A stretch of DNA of 64,000 nucleotides, taken from the NCBI GenBank assembly GCA_030686995.1, contig CM060691.1:64469853-64533852 (forward strand), given 5' to 3'. Origin of the DNA: Artemisia argyi (taxonomy: Eukaryota; Streptophyta; Magnoliopsida; Asterales; Asteraceae). Positions 42,748-55,484 of this stretch are shown piece by piece. Numbering within the stretch: the stretch's first letter is position 1; each line of letters begins with the position of its first letter. The position numbers were made by a program, and so were the translations under genes. The notes beneath the pieces were generated by a model. The model saw only the letters and a list, made by a program, of their open reading frames with translations, was not told where the DNA came from and ran no database searches.

Positions 42748-45700
42748 AACCATAGTTGAGCCCTCTAGGGTTGTACTTTTCATAAGTACGTTGATGTAAC
42801 CTAGTTGTATTAACCACTTTCCTATCTAATGTAATGACTATCTTTTGTTATCTATGTGATAATCGTAACCTTCGTTTATTCCATCTCCTATTGCAATTGT
42901 GCAATTTTCCATCGTTACGTAACATTATACCATTGTCTTATTAAGGATTTGACCGATTTCGTAATTGACGGATTAGTAGATTATTACCAATCCATAGTAT
43001 TTACCCATGTATCCAACAAACCATTCAACGAGTTTTATTTCAAACTATTTTACTACCTTATGGGGAAATTGTTTTTACCGAATTTCTAAAATAAGTCGTT
43101 TTGTTACCGTACTATAAACTGATTATCCAATATGACGCCAAATATTTACTATTATTACGCGAAACAATTTTTATATTACTTTGGAAGGAAATAATTAGTA
43201 TACCATTTTTAATAACAACGCGTTGAACACCATCTAAAGCTTTTGAGGAAAATAATATTATTTTGATTAAATCAAGCATCGCATCATTAGTCCTCAACTA
43301 TACATAGCCTGATCACCTATGTATACTTCAGGAAAGATTATGCCATGAAGGAAATAGTTACTTTATAAAGTATTGTTAATAACAATCTTCATCCAAAAGC
43401 GTTTTAAACAAATAAACTCTTTTATGAATATTTCTTTCTGACAAATTTTCTCTGGATACTTACCCCACCTGTCACACACTTAGTCATTAAGTTAGACTTT
43501 CCATTGACTTCTTTGGGAGAGACTTCCCATATTAAGTACTAGGAGGATTCCTCGATACCAGAAAAGCAATGAAAGGATTACAGAACTACTAACCTAGACT
43601 AGAAGTATACACCAAGACAATTTATAGCTCAACAACAGTTCTAAGATGCCACGAGACCATCCGAACCACCATCTCTGACCTAGTTGTCCAATTTATTATT
43701 CAAAGGTACTAGTTAGACTGATCTACAGGATCAAACACATTGTGAAGGTACGCTAAGCAACACCATGGGAATAAACCAAGCCTCCTAACCGATACTGTAA
43801 AGTGTTTGAGTTAACATGGTCTCATCCATACGCAAACTTCCCTGCAGTGAGTTTACGACAAGAATGATTGATTCGAATTATGGATATCGATATAGATTCC
43901 CCTAAAGCATTATCTTCTCAGGAAATTCTAGATAACCTCACCTATACATCGAGAGAGACATCAGACTCAAGAATATCTCCCCAGCTACATGTGAAGACAA
44001 TACGGAAATTCATCGACATAGTATCAATTGAAACCCTCATATTGCCAACCTGATGGCAATTTCAACGATAAACCATCTCAAGACTTAAGTTGGTTGAATA
44101 CCTAGGCTTGTAGTTTTGCCAGATAACCACCAATAGGTACCGTCCAATATCAGAAACCGAACGTTAGACATCTATGCATTATGCGAACATTGCCTATCCT
44201 ACTATTTTATCCTTGTTAGTATTTTCACTTTATGTAAAGTCGATTTAAAATTTGTGTTTATAAAAATCACATATCTCGTAGAAAATAATTTTTGAATTGC
44301 CTATTTTGAACAAATACGATCCTTTTAATCAATATTTAGCTAAACCATTGTACAATGGGAAATTATAAACATCAAACTTCGGTAAACAGTCCTATTCACA
44401 ACCTATTTGAAAACCGCGTCACATTTCCTAACTATTGAATTTTGAATCATCAAGAAAGATATTATTTAGTAAACCATTTGCTCCATTTTCTAAATTCGTT
44501 TATTCAGAAAAAGGTTTCGACCAAAAACTCAAAAATCGCGAGATAAATTTTGAAAACCAATCACCATGCTACGTCGCTTATGCATTTAGGACTTTGTGAT
44601 GTGACAATAAGGAATATTTGAATAGGTGATGAAGGAAATTAGGAGGAACATCATAGAACGATTACAAACGTCAGTAATGGAGACCAAGCACAGTAGGCAA
44701 AGAATGACACATGTCTTAGCAATCCATTAGACCAAAACCCAAAGAATCAAATATTGTTAACCGTATTCTATCTTCTTCGTATAAAGCCGTGTTCGAAAGA
44801 CGTAACGTTGTGGAATTAGTCACAAGATTTATTGTACCGTTTCAATTATTCCTGATAAAGGTGATCGAATCACCTTGGACTTCTAGCAATCATTTTAAGA
44901 TTTCCTTCGGAACCCCGTTTAGATGTAAACACCACCTACTATCCTCAGACCGATGGTCAGAATGAGAGAACGATTCAAACATAGGAAAGTTGTGCTCAAA
45001 GAGTGAGCGATTGACTCTAGAAATGGTTGGACTAACCATTTACCATAAATCAGATTCGTTTGCAACGATAATTATCGCACGAGCGTAGAGACTACACCAT
45101 TTGAGGCACTTTATGGTCGAAGTACCAATTACCCATTTACAGACCGAAATCGGAAAGTTAAATTCACTGGTCTAGAACTAAACTATGGAACAACAAAGGA
45201 AATTTCACAAGTCAAGAACCCGTTACAAGAAACGAGAAACTGATAGAGGTTAGGTTGGTACATGACGCACATCATACGGATAGGGTATCCTTGAACAGCA
45301 AACTAACCAGATTCACGGGAAAGAACGAACTAAGTTGAAAGCTTTGCCTTGGAGAGGCATGATACGATTTTGGTAACACGAGAGATTGAACTTTTAAGTA
45401 TATTGGACCATTTCAGATTCATTTTAGAATCGACCAACTGACGTATAAGATTTGAGTTCTGACATAGTTCAGCAACATATATTACCCATATTACATTATA
45501 ACCCTGAAGAAGCACTGATCATCTATTGACGAACCAAACTCGGAAAAAGTCAAACTCAATATTCCAATAGGCATTCAGGAAATAACCAGAAATTTCCTAC
45601 AAGTCAAGAATCAATTACAAATTCTACAGGTTGTAAACCACTACAACCTCAAGTTGGTAGCCAGATTTCGTTGAAAGTTCTGCCTAGGAAAGGCATGATA

Positions 45701-46123
45701 TTATTCGGAAATATTTGGAAAGTTAAAGCCGATATACACCAGACCACTTAATAGTTCAGACAGAGTAGGCCTAGTGGCCGTCAGACTTAAGCCTTGTTAA
45801 GGAACAGCCGGATTACACAACTATGTTTCACCTAATCAAATCCAGGAAATGACTTTCAGATTAGTCAATCATAATCCCATTTGGAAGGGAATCCAACCTT
45901 GAGACAAACGTAAACTTGGTAATAGAACCATTAGAATGCATGGACCGTGAGGTCGAACGGTCGAAGCAAAGTCGAATCTTTATCGTGAAAGTTCGCTGGA
46001 ATTCTTGAAAAGGACCCGAATTTACTTGGGAACGGGAAGACCAAATGCAACTCAAGTATCCACGTCTTTTTACCAAATATACTTCAGAGACCAACCAAAA
46101 CTGAACTTCGGGACGAAGTTCCT
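42748..46123 (+). pseudogene. Pol remnants of element F: integrase and chromodomain
   Basis: Full of stops in all frames. Recognisable in order: PQTDGQNERTIQT of integrase at about 44935-44985 and YRTSVETTPFEALYGRSTNY at about 45070-45130. A linker LPWRGMIRF at about 45340-45370 recurs as a diverged second copy LPRKGMILF near 45680. A chromodomain at about 45918-46085 reads REVERSKQSRIFIVKVRWNS, one stop, then GPEFTWEREDQM. I cannot identify protease or RT with confidence. A polypurine tract GTTAGAAGGGGAGAC (46124-46138) follows. Confidence 0.8.
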
Positions 46124-46138
46124 GTTAGAAGGGGAGAC

Positions 46139-49135
46139 TGTCACAACTCGTAATTTCCGGTCATTTTCCAAACCTCGACAATTTACTATTCACAAGTTAC
46201 TATTCATCATTTACTATTCATCGATCACTATTCATCGTTTTCGAGGTCAATTTGACATTCCGAGACATATTCAGAAATTTTACTATTCACTTGACACTAT
46301 TCATTTCCGAGAGAAAACCACTATTCACGTGCATTACTCATGTCATCGTAAATTTGGTTTACGAGTGTTCAAATTCGCGTAACCGTATTGGTTCAGGAGC
46401 GAATTCATGCATTATTGTCAGGGACAATTCATACGGACTAGAAATAGTCTGCATATCATCATTAGGACACTTGCATACTATTCCACTCGTAGGATAACTA
46501 AATTAATACTTTTGGTATTATTAACAATTTACGTACGTTTATTTTAAAGAAACGCTAACACGCGAACTATAAATGTGTCTAACATGTCCGACACTCCCGA
46601 CTATGATCCTAATACATTTTTATGCTCATTTCTATAATATAAAAACTATAATATTAATTTACCCGGTATTTTGGAAATTTAACTATTACGTATCGTACGT
46701 TTAACTTAATAACGCCGGTTTTCACCAAAATTAAACGATAATCACCCTAACTCACCGTACTTGTACCCGACTTATTTTTACAATTTTTATAACTTTATTA
46801 TGACCCGAATAACTTCAATAAAACTTATTTCTAACAAACCCGGTACCCGATTAAACCTTAAACCTAAACCTAACCTAACTACACTTTACTACTAATACTA
46901 ATTTTTCTAATTAATCACAAAACATATCCCCCCATTTCCCTCCCCTAGAACCGGCCAACCCCCCCCCCCCCCCCCCTAAAGTCTTCAAACTTTAATACCT
47001 CACCAACACTCTTAAATGTACACCAAACTTTTGTCTAACATATATATATTTAACTTTTTCACTTACTTATCACAAAAACACTTTTACTTGCAACTAGAAA
47101 ACTTTTCTCTTCATTTTCTCTTGAGGTTGGATCGATTTTGGGTGATCAAGGAGCAAGGAGGATAATTTTTACAAGATCTTGTCATAAACTAGTTAATATA
47201 ATCATCCTTGTTAGAGTTTTGAAATAAAAACTCAAGGATTAGTAGGCTTTTTATCATCTAAACTCTCTAAACCATCAAGTAAGTAAATAAACCCATTTTT
47301 ATGATTTTTACAAGTTATTATTATGTTTATATAATTTTCTTACAAGATCTTATACATGCATCAACTTGTACCACTCCATTTTTTTGTATATATTAACTTT
47401 GAAGCCCTAGAAATGGAAACATATGAAACTCTTGTTAGACCTAGTGGATTGATGATGTTTAAGGACCCATGACACCCTAAGAAGGTTTATGGTAGGATTA
47501 GATTAGTTTTGTGGTGTTTGAAAGTGGTTTGATGGATGATGGAACTAGTTTAGAGACTTGAAAATGGTTTTTGAAACTTTTGATATACCTACTGTCCCTA
47601 TTTTAATTTCGTGGGAAAATCAGTGGGTGATGACTAAATTTTGACCAAAGATTTAGAAAATACATTCAAAAACGAAACTTTGGGCGAAAGAACGGATTAA
47701 AACGAGTTTATAACGAAGGAGATATGATTTTTGCAAAATTAACGACGAAAACTATTTCTTAGAAAACTGCTTGCTGATTGGCAGAATACGACGGGTATTT
47801 TGAGGCATTAAACGTAACCTAGAGGAGCCGAGTTGTCAAAAATATACTAGTTTACACAAAGACGAATCCGTGGACATAAAGAACAAGGAAAACGAGCCTA
47901 AAACGACAAAGTTATGACCATTCTAACATCGTCAAACTATAGATATATTTTTGGTCACAAATAAAAATAATAACGTACGTACTAAATGGTATATTTTCTA
48001 ACAAAGTTACTAATGACTATTTTCTTAACCAATGAATACGTACGACCCGAGGGAATATTTATACGACATGACGACGTCATTCTAAGGTTTTGATACGAGG
48101 ATTATAACGCCAACATTTTCGTACGAGTTAATATGACAAGTTATATACTTCTCTAAATGGACTTATTTTTCCTAAGTATGGAAACTATTTTACCATGACG
48201 ATAACTAGTATTTCCAAATTACGAGTGGTATGAGTATCATGTGCATGTGCATTCATTTCATTACGGCTTGATCTAAATTAGATCACGATTATTCATTTAG
48301 GTTGCGGCTAGTGTTCGCGCCTTATTACTTTACCATCGTTGTACCATCTTTGTACTATCACTCCAGGTGAGTTCTCATAGCCCCGTTTTAATTCTATATT
48401 TTGATTTCAAATCCCACGGGGGAGAATACATTGCATTACCTATTTTTGTGTACATGCCTAAGTATAAAATTCATACATTGCTTAAGTTGCCTAATTACCA
48501 CATCTCGACAAGTCCCCTTATTTTATCATGGACCATTAATTTCTAGTACTAAGCGAGAGTGAGTGGATAGAGCTATCGAGGGTGACGCCTCCATTCGTGT
48601 TTGGGTTGCTCCAAATGGGACGAATGCATTTCATGTCTTTATTATTAGAGTGCCTGGTAAACACTCATTGGGGCCAAGTATCGTCTAGCTTCGGGGTCAT
48701 GAGCTTAAGAGCCAATGTATATATTTTTCGGACATCCTATTTCTTGGCTTTACTTATGGCATATGTACACTAGAATTTACTTATAAACCTATGATTATTC
48801 ACCAACTTTATGTTGACCGTTTTTCGCAATGTATTTCTCAGGTTATTAAGGTAGCTCATGTGCATACATTTGGACCTTCATGGAGTCGCGGAGTCGACGC
48901 GTCTCACTATATTTTCTGCACTTATGAAACGTTTGATCTTGTTGAACTTATTTTAACTGTATTGGCAAACTCTTTTGGGACCTAAGCTTTGTAAACTCTG
49001 AATGTTTTAATGATCAAACGTTGTATTTTCTAAACGACACTTTAGGTCGTTCAATATAACTGTAACTATGGTGCTATGACAGTCAACCCCAGGTATTCCA
49101 TTCCGCTGCCATTCAGGTAAATTGGGGGTGTGACA
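46139..49135 (+). repeat. 3' LTR of element F
   Basis: 2997 bp, nearly identical to the 5' LTR. It has 14 extra bases near 46207 (another ATTTACTATTC unit) and lacks 9-12 bases near 48325. Confidence 0.95.
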
Positions 49136-51123
49136 ACTTGTAGTGTCCTATTTTTTCTTTCTACTACGCCATTTGATTGAGGTGTACGAGGAGCGGAGAA
49201 ATTGTGAGATATTCCATTTAAATCACAATATTTTCTGAATTGTACTTCGTTGTCAAATTCCCTACCATGGTCCGTCCTAATGGCTACTATTATGCATCCT
49301 AATTTATTTTGAATCATTTTACTAAATATTTTGAATTTTTCAAAGGCTTGGGTCTTGTCACTTAAAAACCTAGTCCAAGTGTATCGTGAGTAGTCATATA
49401 CTATTACTAAGGTATATTTGTTTCCTCCATAGCTCCACACAGCGGATGGACCAAAAAGATCCATATGTAATAGTTCTAGGCACCTAGTAGTGGATACTAT
49501 ATTCTTAGCTTTGTGACTAGCATGAACTTGTTTTCCAATTTTACATGCATCACAAAAATGCTTGTCATATTTTAGATTAGGCAAGTTTCTAACTAATTCT
49601 TTAGAGGCCAAAGATTGTATTTGTTGCATGTTAGCGTGTCCTAATCTCCTATGCCACAATGTGGAGTTTTCGTCTAGGGTCGTTAGGCATATCCTATCCT
49701 CAGGTTTGTTTCCTAGTTTCATAACATATATGCCTCCTTTCCTAATTCCTCTACCTATACTTTTTCCATTCTTAACTATTTCGCTATCCTCTTCGGTAAA
49801 GGTAACTCTACATTTATTATCGCATATTTGTCCTATACTAAGCAAGTTATATGTTAAATTATCTACATGCTCTACATTTTCAATAGTAAGTGAGTCTTGA
49901 GAAATCGTACCTTTGCCAATGATTTTTCCACGTAAGTCACTACCGAAAATAATGTTACCTCCATTGTATGCCTTGTATGTAGAGAATAGCTTGCGGTTCC
50001 CCGTCATGTGCCTCGAACATCCGTTATCCTTGATCCATTCGTCAGTCTCCAAGTCAATTCCTAAACATATTTCGTCAGTTCCATTTGCCATAAAACACTT
50101 TTCGTCTCTTGGTTTTTCCACTTCTTCTTTGTCACTATCACTCCATGTTCCACTAACAAAGGCGCCTTGATTTTCATAACCCGGCGGCTTTAGACATTCG
50201 CCAATGAGATGATTTGGACTTCCACATCCAAAGCACTTTCTTTTCCCATAGTTATCACTTCTATTTCTTTGGAAAGGTTTTCTTTCGTCTCGTGGTGATC
50301 TAGTGAATCTTCCTCGTCTCTTGAAGAATTTCTTGAATTCTCTTACGACCATTGCATATTCTTCGTCTTCACTCTCGTCACTTGAATCATCATCGTCACT
50401 AGGTTCCTTTTTGGCTTTTAGAGCAATGGATTTGGTTTGTTCTTTCTTGACTTTGACCGTTTCCGAATCTCTTCTTATAATTTCTTCATGGACCTTCAAG
50501 TTGACAATTAGTTCATCTAGTGACAACGTCATCAAATTCTTTGATTCTTCAATAGCCATGACCTTAGCTCGCCATTTCGGATGCAATGCCCTAAGAAATT
50601 TCCTAACACAATTTTTACTAGAAAATGTCTCATCAAGTTCTTTTAGACTTGTGATAATAGTGTTAAATTTAGCAAAAGCGTTATCAATTGATTTCTCTTC
50701 CAGAATCGTAAATTGTTCATATTGTTGTACAAGAAGATCTATTTTGTTATCTTTAACTTGACTATTACCTTGGTGAGTAATTATTAAAGAATCCCAAATT
50801 TCTTTTGCGGTTTTACACATAAAAATTCTTTCGTATTCTTTGCGTGGTAACGCATTATAAATAACCATTTTAGCCTCAATATTTTTTGCTAGTTTCTTTT
50901 TTAAATCATCATTTTGTTTTTCAAAAGATACAATTTCATCCATTTTAGTTTCAACATTATATTGAATAGGGAGAAAATCACCAAAGGTAATGACATGCCA
51001 AAGATCAAGATCATTTGATTTCACATAAGTTTCGAATCTATTTTTCCAATATAAAAATCCATCACTTTCAAATAGTGGTGGTCTTTGCATAGATTGTCCT
51101 TCTAAGTATTTTAAAGATTTCAT
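49136..51123 (-). CDS. Element E Gag-protease-integrase polyprotein (N-terminal part, cut by F)
   Basis: ATG at 51123 on minus, [16 protein letters not shown]; 662 codons open to the F insertion. Capsid-like domain about residues 20-225 ([30 protein letters not shown]), an acidic stretch, a basic region and the zinc knuckle [14 protein letters not shown] (297-310). Only about 50 residues further is the protease, [16 protein letters not shown], with DNG in place of DSG. Then the pre-integrase [12 protein letters not shown], the zinc finger end [11 protein letters not shown], and the DDE integrase: [17 protein letters not shown] and [11 protein letters not shown]. The coiled-coil and Asn/Pro-rich Gag tail of B and D is absent, so gag and pol are one frame. 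The displayed ORF would run 23 codons into F's LTR. Confidence 0.92.
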
Positions 51124-51175
51124 AGATCGTTACAAGTTTTAAAATACAATATATTTTTAAAAATCTTGCTAGACG

Positions 51176-51192
51176 TGGCTCTTGATACTAAT
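51176..51192 (-). other. Primer binding site of element E, altered
   Basis: Minus strand ATTAGTATCAAGAGCCA directly after the LTR, compared with ATTGGTATCAGAGCCA in B: one G-to-A change and one inserted A. Priming would be weakened. Confidence 0.8.
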
Positions 51193-51740
51193 TGTGGAAA
51201 ACTAGAAGGGGGGAGGGTTGAATAGTTTTATGTCTTTTTAATTTGTTGTAAAAGATTGTTTGAAAGTTTTCTTTGTTTTCAAAAATTTAGATTCGATGCT
51301 ATATGAAATCAAGTCATGCACAATATGAACAACACTAAATATGTACGATAAAGCAATAATAATGTAAGTAAAGAAATAGATGAGAGTTGGAAAGATCGAA
51401 CCGCGAGACAAGAAATTTATAGTGGTTTGGCTACAAGGACACCTTCCTTGCCCTACTCCACTCCCCGAGCACCTAACTCGAGAGTTTTCTTCACTATGTC
51501 AACAAGCTCCCTTATGGCGGAGAAAACCTTACACACCAATGTACACACCACAACTACGTCACAATTTATTCACACCTTCTACACAACTACTTCACACCTA
51601 TTCACTACTTAATCACAACACTACTTCACACCTATCTCCTTCACACCAATCTTCTTCACACCAATCTTCTTCACATCAATTTTCTTCACACCAATCTACT
51701 TCCTAACTCTTCTTCTTCACACCTAACTACTAACCAATGA

Positions 51741-51788
<48 letters not shown>

Positions 51789-52573
51789 CTAGCTAAACTA
51801 TCTTCTAACAAATATTCACAACTAATTACACAATGAGATAAAAACAATGGATGATGCTCTAACAACTTAGATGTGGAGATCACAACAAGTTGTAATACTT
51901 CTTGTCTTGAGGGATAGAAGTATTCTTCTCTTACACTTGATAGGATGATGTTTGGATTACTTTGAAACAAAGATTTATGAATGTATGATCAAAGGATTAA
52001 GAGAATGGAAATAGAGATCTAGAACAGAAAGTTTAGGAGTGCAAAAAGGGTGAGAAAAATTCCAGATTTAAGGTGGTATTTATAGGCAACAAAATCTGAC
52101 AACAGGAGCGTGCCGGTCCCCTTAAATCATGGCCGGCCCCCTTAAAATTAAGGGGAACGCCCCTTATAATTAAGGGGGCTGCCCAGCTGTAACGACTATA
52201 ATTATTGTCTTTTAGTGGGGAATGTTTATTTGGTGAAAAACTAACTGATTTTGGTTAAAAATTTGAATTCATATATTTAGTATGAATAAAACATTTTTCT
52301 TTATTACCAAAAGTGTTTTTCAAAAATATATAATACGTTTATATAATTAAATAAACTTTGTAATACTTAATTAAATTTCCGTTTGATCATAAATTGCACT
52401 AAACACTTTGTTTATTTATACCTTAAGTGATTTGGATGTAAAGAGAATGTTAATCACTAAATACTTGTTTATGTCACAAGTTTTAGTTCTATGAGTTTAT
52501 ATTTTGTAATAATCAGAACATAGAGATATTGATAATATGTTAATAATATTTTTAGGCATTATTTATGTCAACA
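51193..52573 (-). repeat. 5' LTR of element E
   Basis: 1381 bp, ends TTCTAGTTTTCCACA at 51193 (minus). Palindromes 52111-52190, TATAAATA 52077-52084, (AT)n 51744-51785, U5 block 51374-51530. Confidence 0.92.
52077..52190 (-). promoter_or_regulatory. LTR promoter of element E (5' copy)
   Basis: On minus: GGGCGGTCCCC-type and CCCCTTAA/TTAAGGGG half-sites, then TATAAATA about 27 bp after the cluster. The 3' LTR copy (32858-32938) has lost the TATA box. Confidence 0.65.
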
Positions 52574-55470
52574 ATCACGAAGACGGATTTCAATATGTTT
52601 GGTACGAGCATGTTGAACTGGATTTTTGCTAAGATCAATGGCTCCTTTGTTTTTACAAAGAATAGTGATGTCGTTAAATTGAATTTCATAGTCGACAAGA
52701 GCTTGCTTCATCCAAAGAGCTTGTTGACACACCTTTCCGGCCAAAACGTTCTCGGCTTCCGTTGTTGAGATAGCAAGAGCCGTTTGCTTCTTAGAGAACC
52801 ATGAGGTGATACAATGTCCAACAAAAGTACAAATACCACTTGTGCTTTTTCTATCAACATAGTCACCGGCATGATCCGAGTCGGCATACACTATGGTGTC
52901 TATTCCCGTTCCTTTGGGATATCATAAACCTAAATGTGTAGTGCCCTTAATATATCTGAAAATCCTTTTAACGGCTTCGAGATGATTTGTCTTAGGATCT
53001 TCTTGAAAACGAGCACATAGACAAACACTAAACATAATGTCGGGTCTACTAGCCGTTAGGTAAAGTAGACTTCCAATCATACCTCTATATTTAGTGATAT
53101 CTACGGATTCACTTTCCTCATCCTTGGTGAGTTTTGTTTCCGTGGACATGGGCGTTTTGATTGGTTTCGAATCTTCTAATCTAAATTTCTTAAGCATGTC
53201 CTTAATATATTTAGATTGGTTAAAGAAGATACCATCTTCTAGTTGTTTAATTTGGAGTCCTAGGAAAAGTTGAGTTCTCCCATCATACTCATTTCAAACT
53301 CGTCATGCATGATTTTTGAGAAATCCACGCATAATTCTTGACAAGTTGATCTAAATATAATGTCATCAACATAGATTTGGACTATGATAATATGTGAATC
53401 TTTCTTCTTAGTGAAGAGAGATTATCAACTAGGCCCATGGTATACTTATGGTAAACTAGGAAGGTTTTAAGTCGATCATACCATGCTTTTGGAGCTTGCT
53501 TAAGTCCGTAAAGAGCCTTTTTAAGTTTTTAAACATGATTGGGTTTTTCAAAATCGATGAAGCCCGGTGGTTGAGCAACATACACTTCTTCATTAATAAC
53601 CCCATTTAGAAATGCACTTTTGACGTCCATTTGAAAGAGTTTAAAATCGTGTGCACATGCATATGCAAGTAAGATTCTAGTTGACTCGAGCCTAGCAACC
53701 GGAGCAAGAGTTTCATCATAGTCAATGCCTTCTTGTTGATTATATACTTGTGCTACTAGCCTAGCTTTGTTTTTAGACACAATTCCATTTTCATCCATTT
53801 TATTACGAAAGACCCATTTTGTTCCAATTATTGTTTGACTCTTTAGTTGAGGAACTATTGTCCATACATCATTCCTAACAAATTGGTTTAACTCTTCTTG
53901 CATTGCTATTACCCAAGACTCATTTGTTAATGGCTTCATTAATGTTTTTCGGTTCAATGGTTGACACGAAACAAAAGAAGTTGCTTTCATTTTGAACTTT
54001 TGATCTTAGTGTTCTTTCGTTAATGTTTCCTATGACACCATCTAATGGATGACTTTTAGATTCTTTGACATTGAAAAATTCTTTGTTTAATAGTTCATCT
54101 TCCTTGTCATTACCTAAGATCTCTTGACTTTCTATTGCTTGGCTTTCAACTAAGTCATCATCTACCAAAGGTGATGTCTTAGAGGGAGGTGGACTCTCGT
54201 CAAATGTTACGTTCAACGATTCCTCGACTCTTAAGGTTTCTTTGTTCAAAACAATGTAAGCTTTACTATTTTGTGAATATCCAAGAAATACACCTTCATA
54301 AGACTTTGGGTCAAATTTGGTGAGATAATCCTTGGTGTTAAGAATAAAGCATTTACTCCTAAACACTCTAAAGTATCCTAATGTAGGCTTTTTACCTTTA
54401 TATAGTTCATAAGGAGTTTTATTCAAAAATTGTCTAATTAAGACTCGATTTAAAATGTACGTTGATGCGTCAACGGCGTTATACCAAAACTTTTGTGGAA
54501 TGTTTTGTTCATTAAGCATTGTTCTACTCATCTCTTGCAAAGTCCGGTTTTTACGTTCTACTACACCATTAAATTGAAGAGTGCGTGGAGCCGAAAAGTT
54601 ATGAGTAATTCCATTTTTATCACAAAAGTTTCCAAATTGAAATTCATTATCAAATTCACGACCGTGATCCGTTCTAATAGACACAATACTAGACCCTACT
54701 TGATTTTGAATTTTCTTACTTAGAATCTCAAATTTATCAAAAGCTTCATTTTTACTTTTCAAAAATTTTGTTTAAGTATATCTTGAGTAATCATCTACTA
54801 TGACCAAACATAGAAGTTACCTCCATAACTTTGTATAGCGGATGGACCAAATAAATTCATATGCAAAAGTTCTAGACACCTAAATGTAGAAACCAAGTTT
54901 TTAGCCTTATGGCTACTATGGACTTGTTTACCAACTTTGCAAGTGTCACAAAAGTGTTGGTCATATTTCAACTTAGGTAGGTTTCGAACTAGGTCTTTGG
55001 AGGAGAGGTTTTGAATTAGTCTCATGTTAGCGTATCCTAAACATCTATGCCATAAAGTTGAAGATTCATCTAATGAAGTAAGACAAAGTTTGTCTCTAGA
55101 TGTTTGATCCATCTTCATGACGTATACGTTGTTCTTAAGAACACCTTTGGCTATGGTTATACCGTCTTTAAGTATTTTACTTCCATTTTCACTAAAAAGG
55201 ACATTATACTTATTACGGAAAAGTTGACTAATACTAAGGAGATTAAAACCTAAGTTATCAACATGAGCTACATCATCTATAAAAAGGGAGTCATGAGAGA
55301 TTGTACCTTTTCCGATGATTTTGCTCTTAGCTTTACTACAAAAAGTAACATTACCTCCATCACATTTGTGATAAGTTGAGAAGAGGCTTTTGTTACCCGT
55401 CATGTGCCTTGAACAACCGCTATCTTTAATCCATTCATCCGGTTCCAAACATACTTTGAGGCACCCCTAT
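52574..55470 (-). pseudogene. Element D pol: protease to RNase H, with several frameshifts
   Basis: Minus strand. Protease [20 protein letters not shown] (intact DSG) with an upstream stop (VK*GCLKVCLEP). Pre-integrase LWHRCLGYANMRLIQ and zinc finger HFCDTCKVGKQ. The frame breaks near 54798. Integrase [10 protein letters not shown] and [13 protein letters not shown] (54762-53920), another frameshift near 53950, RT start NFVFR-type (53990-53529), a stop at 53529, a break near 53260, then 53197-52922 (TKYRGMIGSLLYLTASRPDI). TGA at 52922 stands where TGG is expected, then RNase H DHAGDYVDRKSTSGI to HIEIRLRD at the E insertion. At least five lesions, so older than E. Confidence 0.9.
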
Positions 55471-55484
55471 TTTACGAAAAACAC

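Larger units (their letters stand above)
37609..49135 (+). mobile_element. Element F: chromovirus (Tekay-like gypsy) with intact gag and dead pol
   Basis: An 11.5-kb element with LTRs of 2992 and 2997 bp that differ by only about 15 substitutions and two short indels by eye (near 0.5 percent), TGGTATCAGAGC primer site, intact gag and remnants of integrase and chromodomain in the right order. The long LTRs, initiator-Met PBS, three-knuckle Gag and chromodomain fit the Tekay (Del) lineage. Youngest insertion by nesting and by LTR similarity. Confidence 0.93.
31907..52573 (-). mobile_element. Element E: nearly complete Sirevirus-type copia, split by F
   Basis: Minus-strand element with 5' LTR 51193-52573, PBS 51176-51192, gag-pol 51123-49136 and 37608-35488, third ORF 34500-33796, polypurine tracts and 3' LTR 31907-33323. 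Without F it is about 9.1 kb. The env-like ORF is missing, though sequence like D's leader intron remains between pol and the third ORF. LTR divergence is about 2-3 percent by eye. Inserted in the RNase H of D. Confidence 0.93.
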
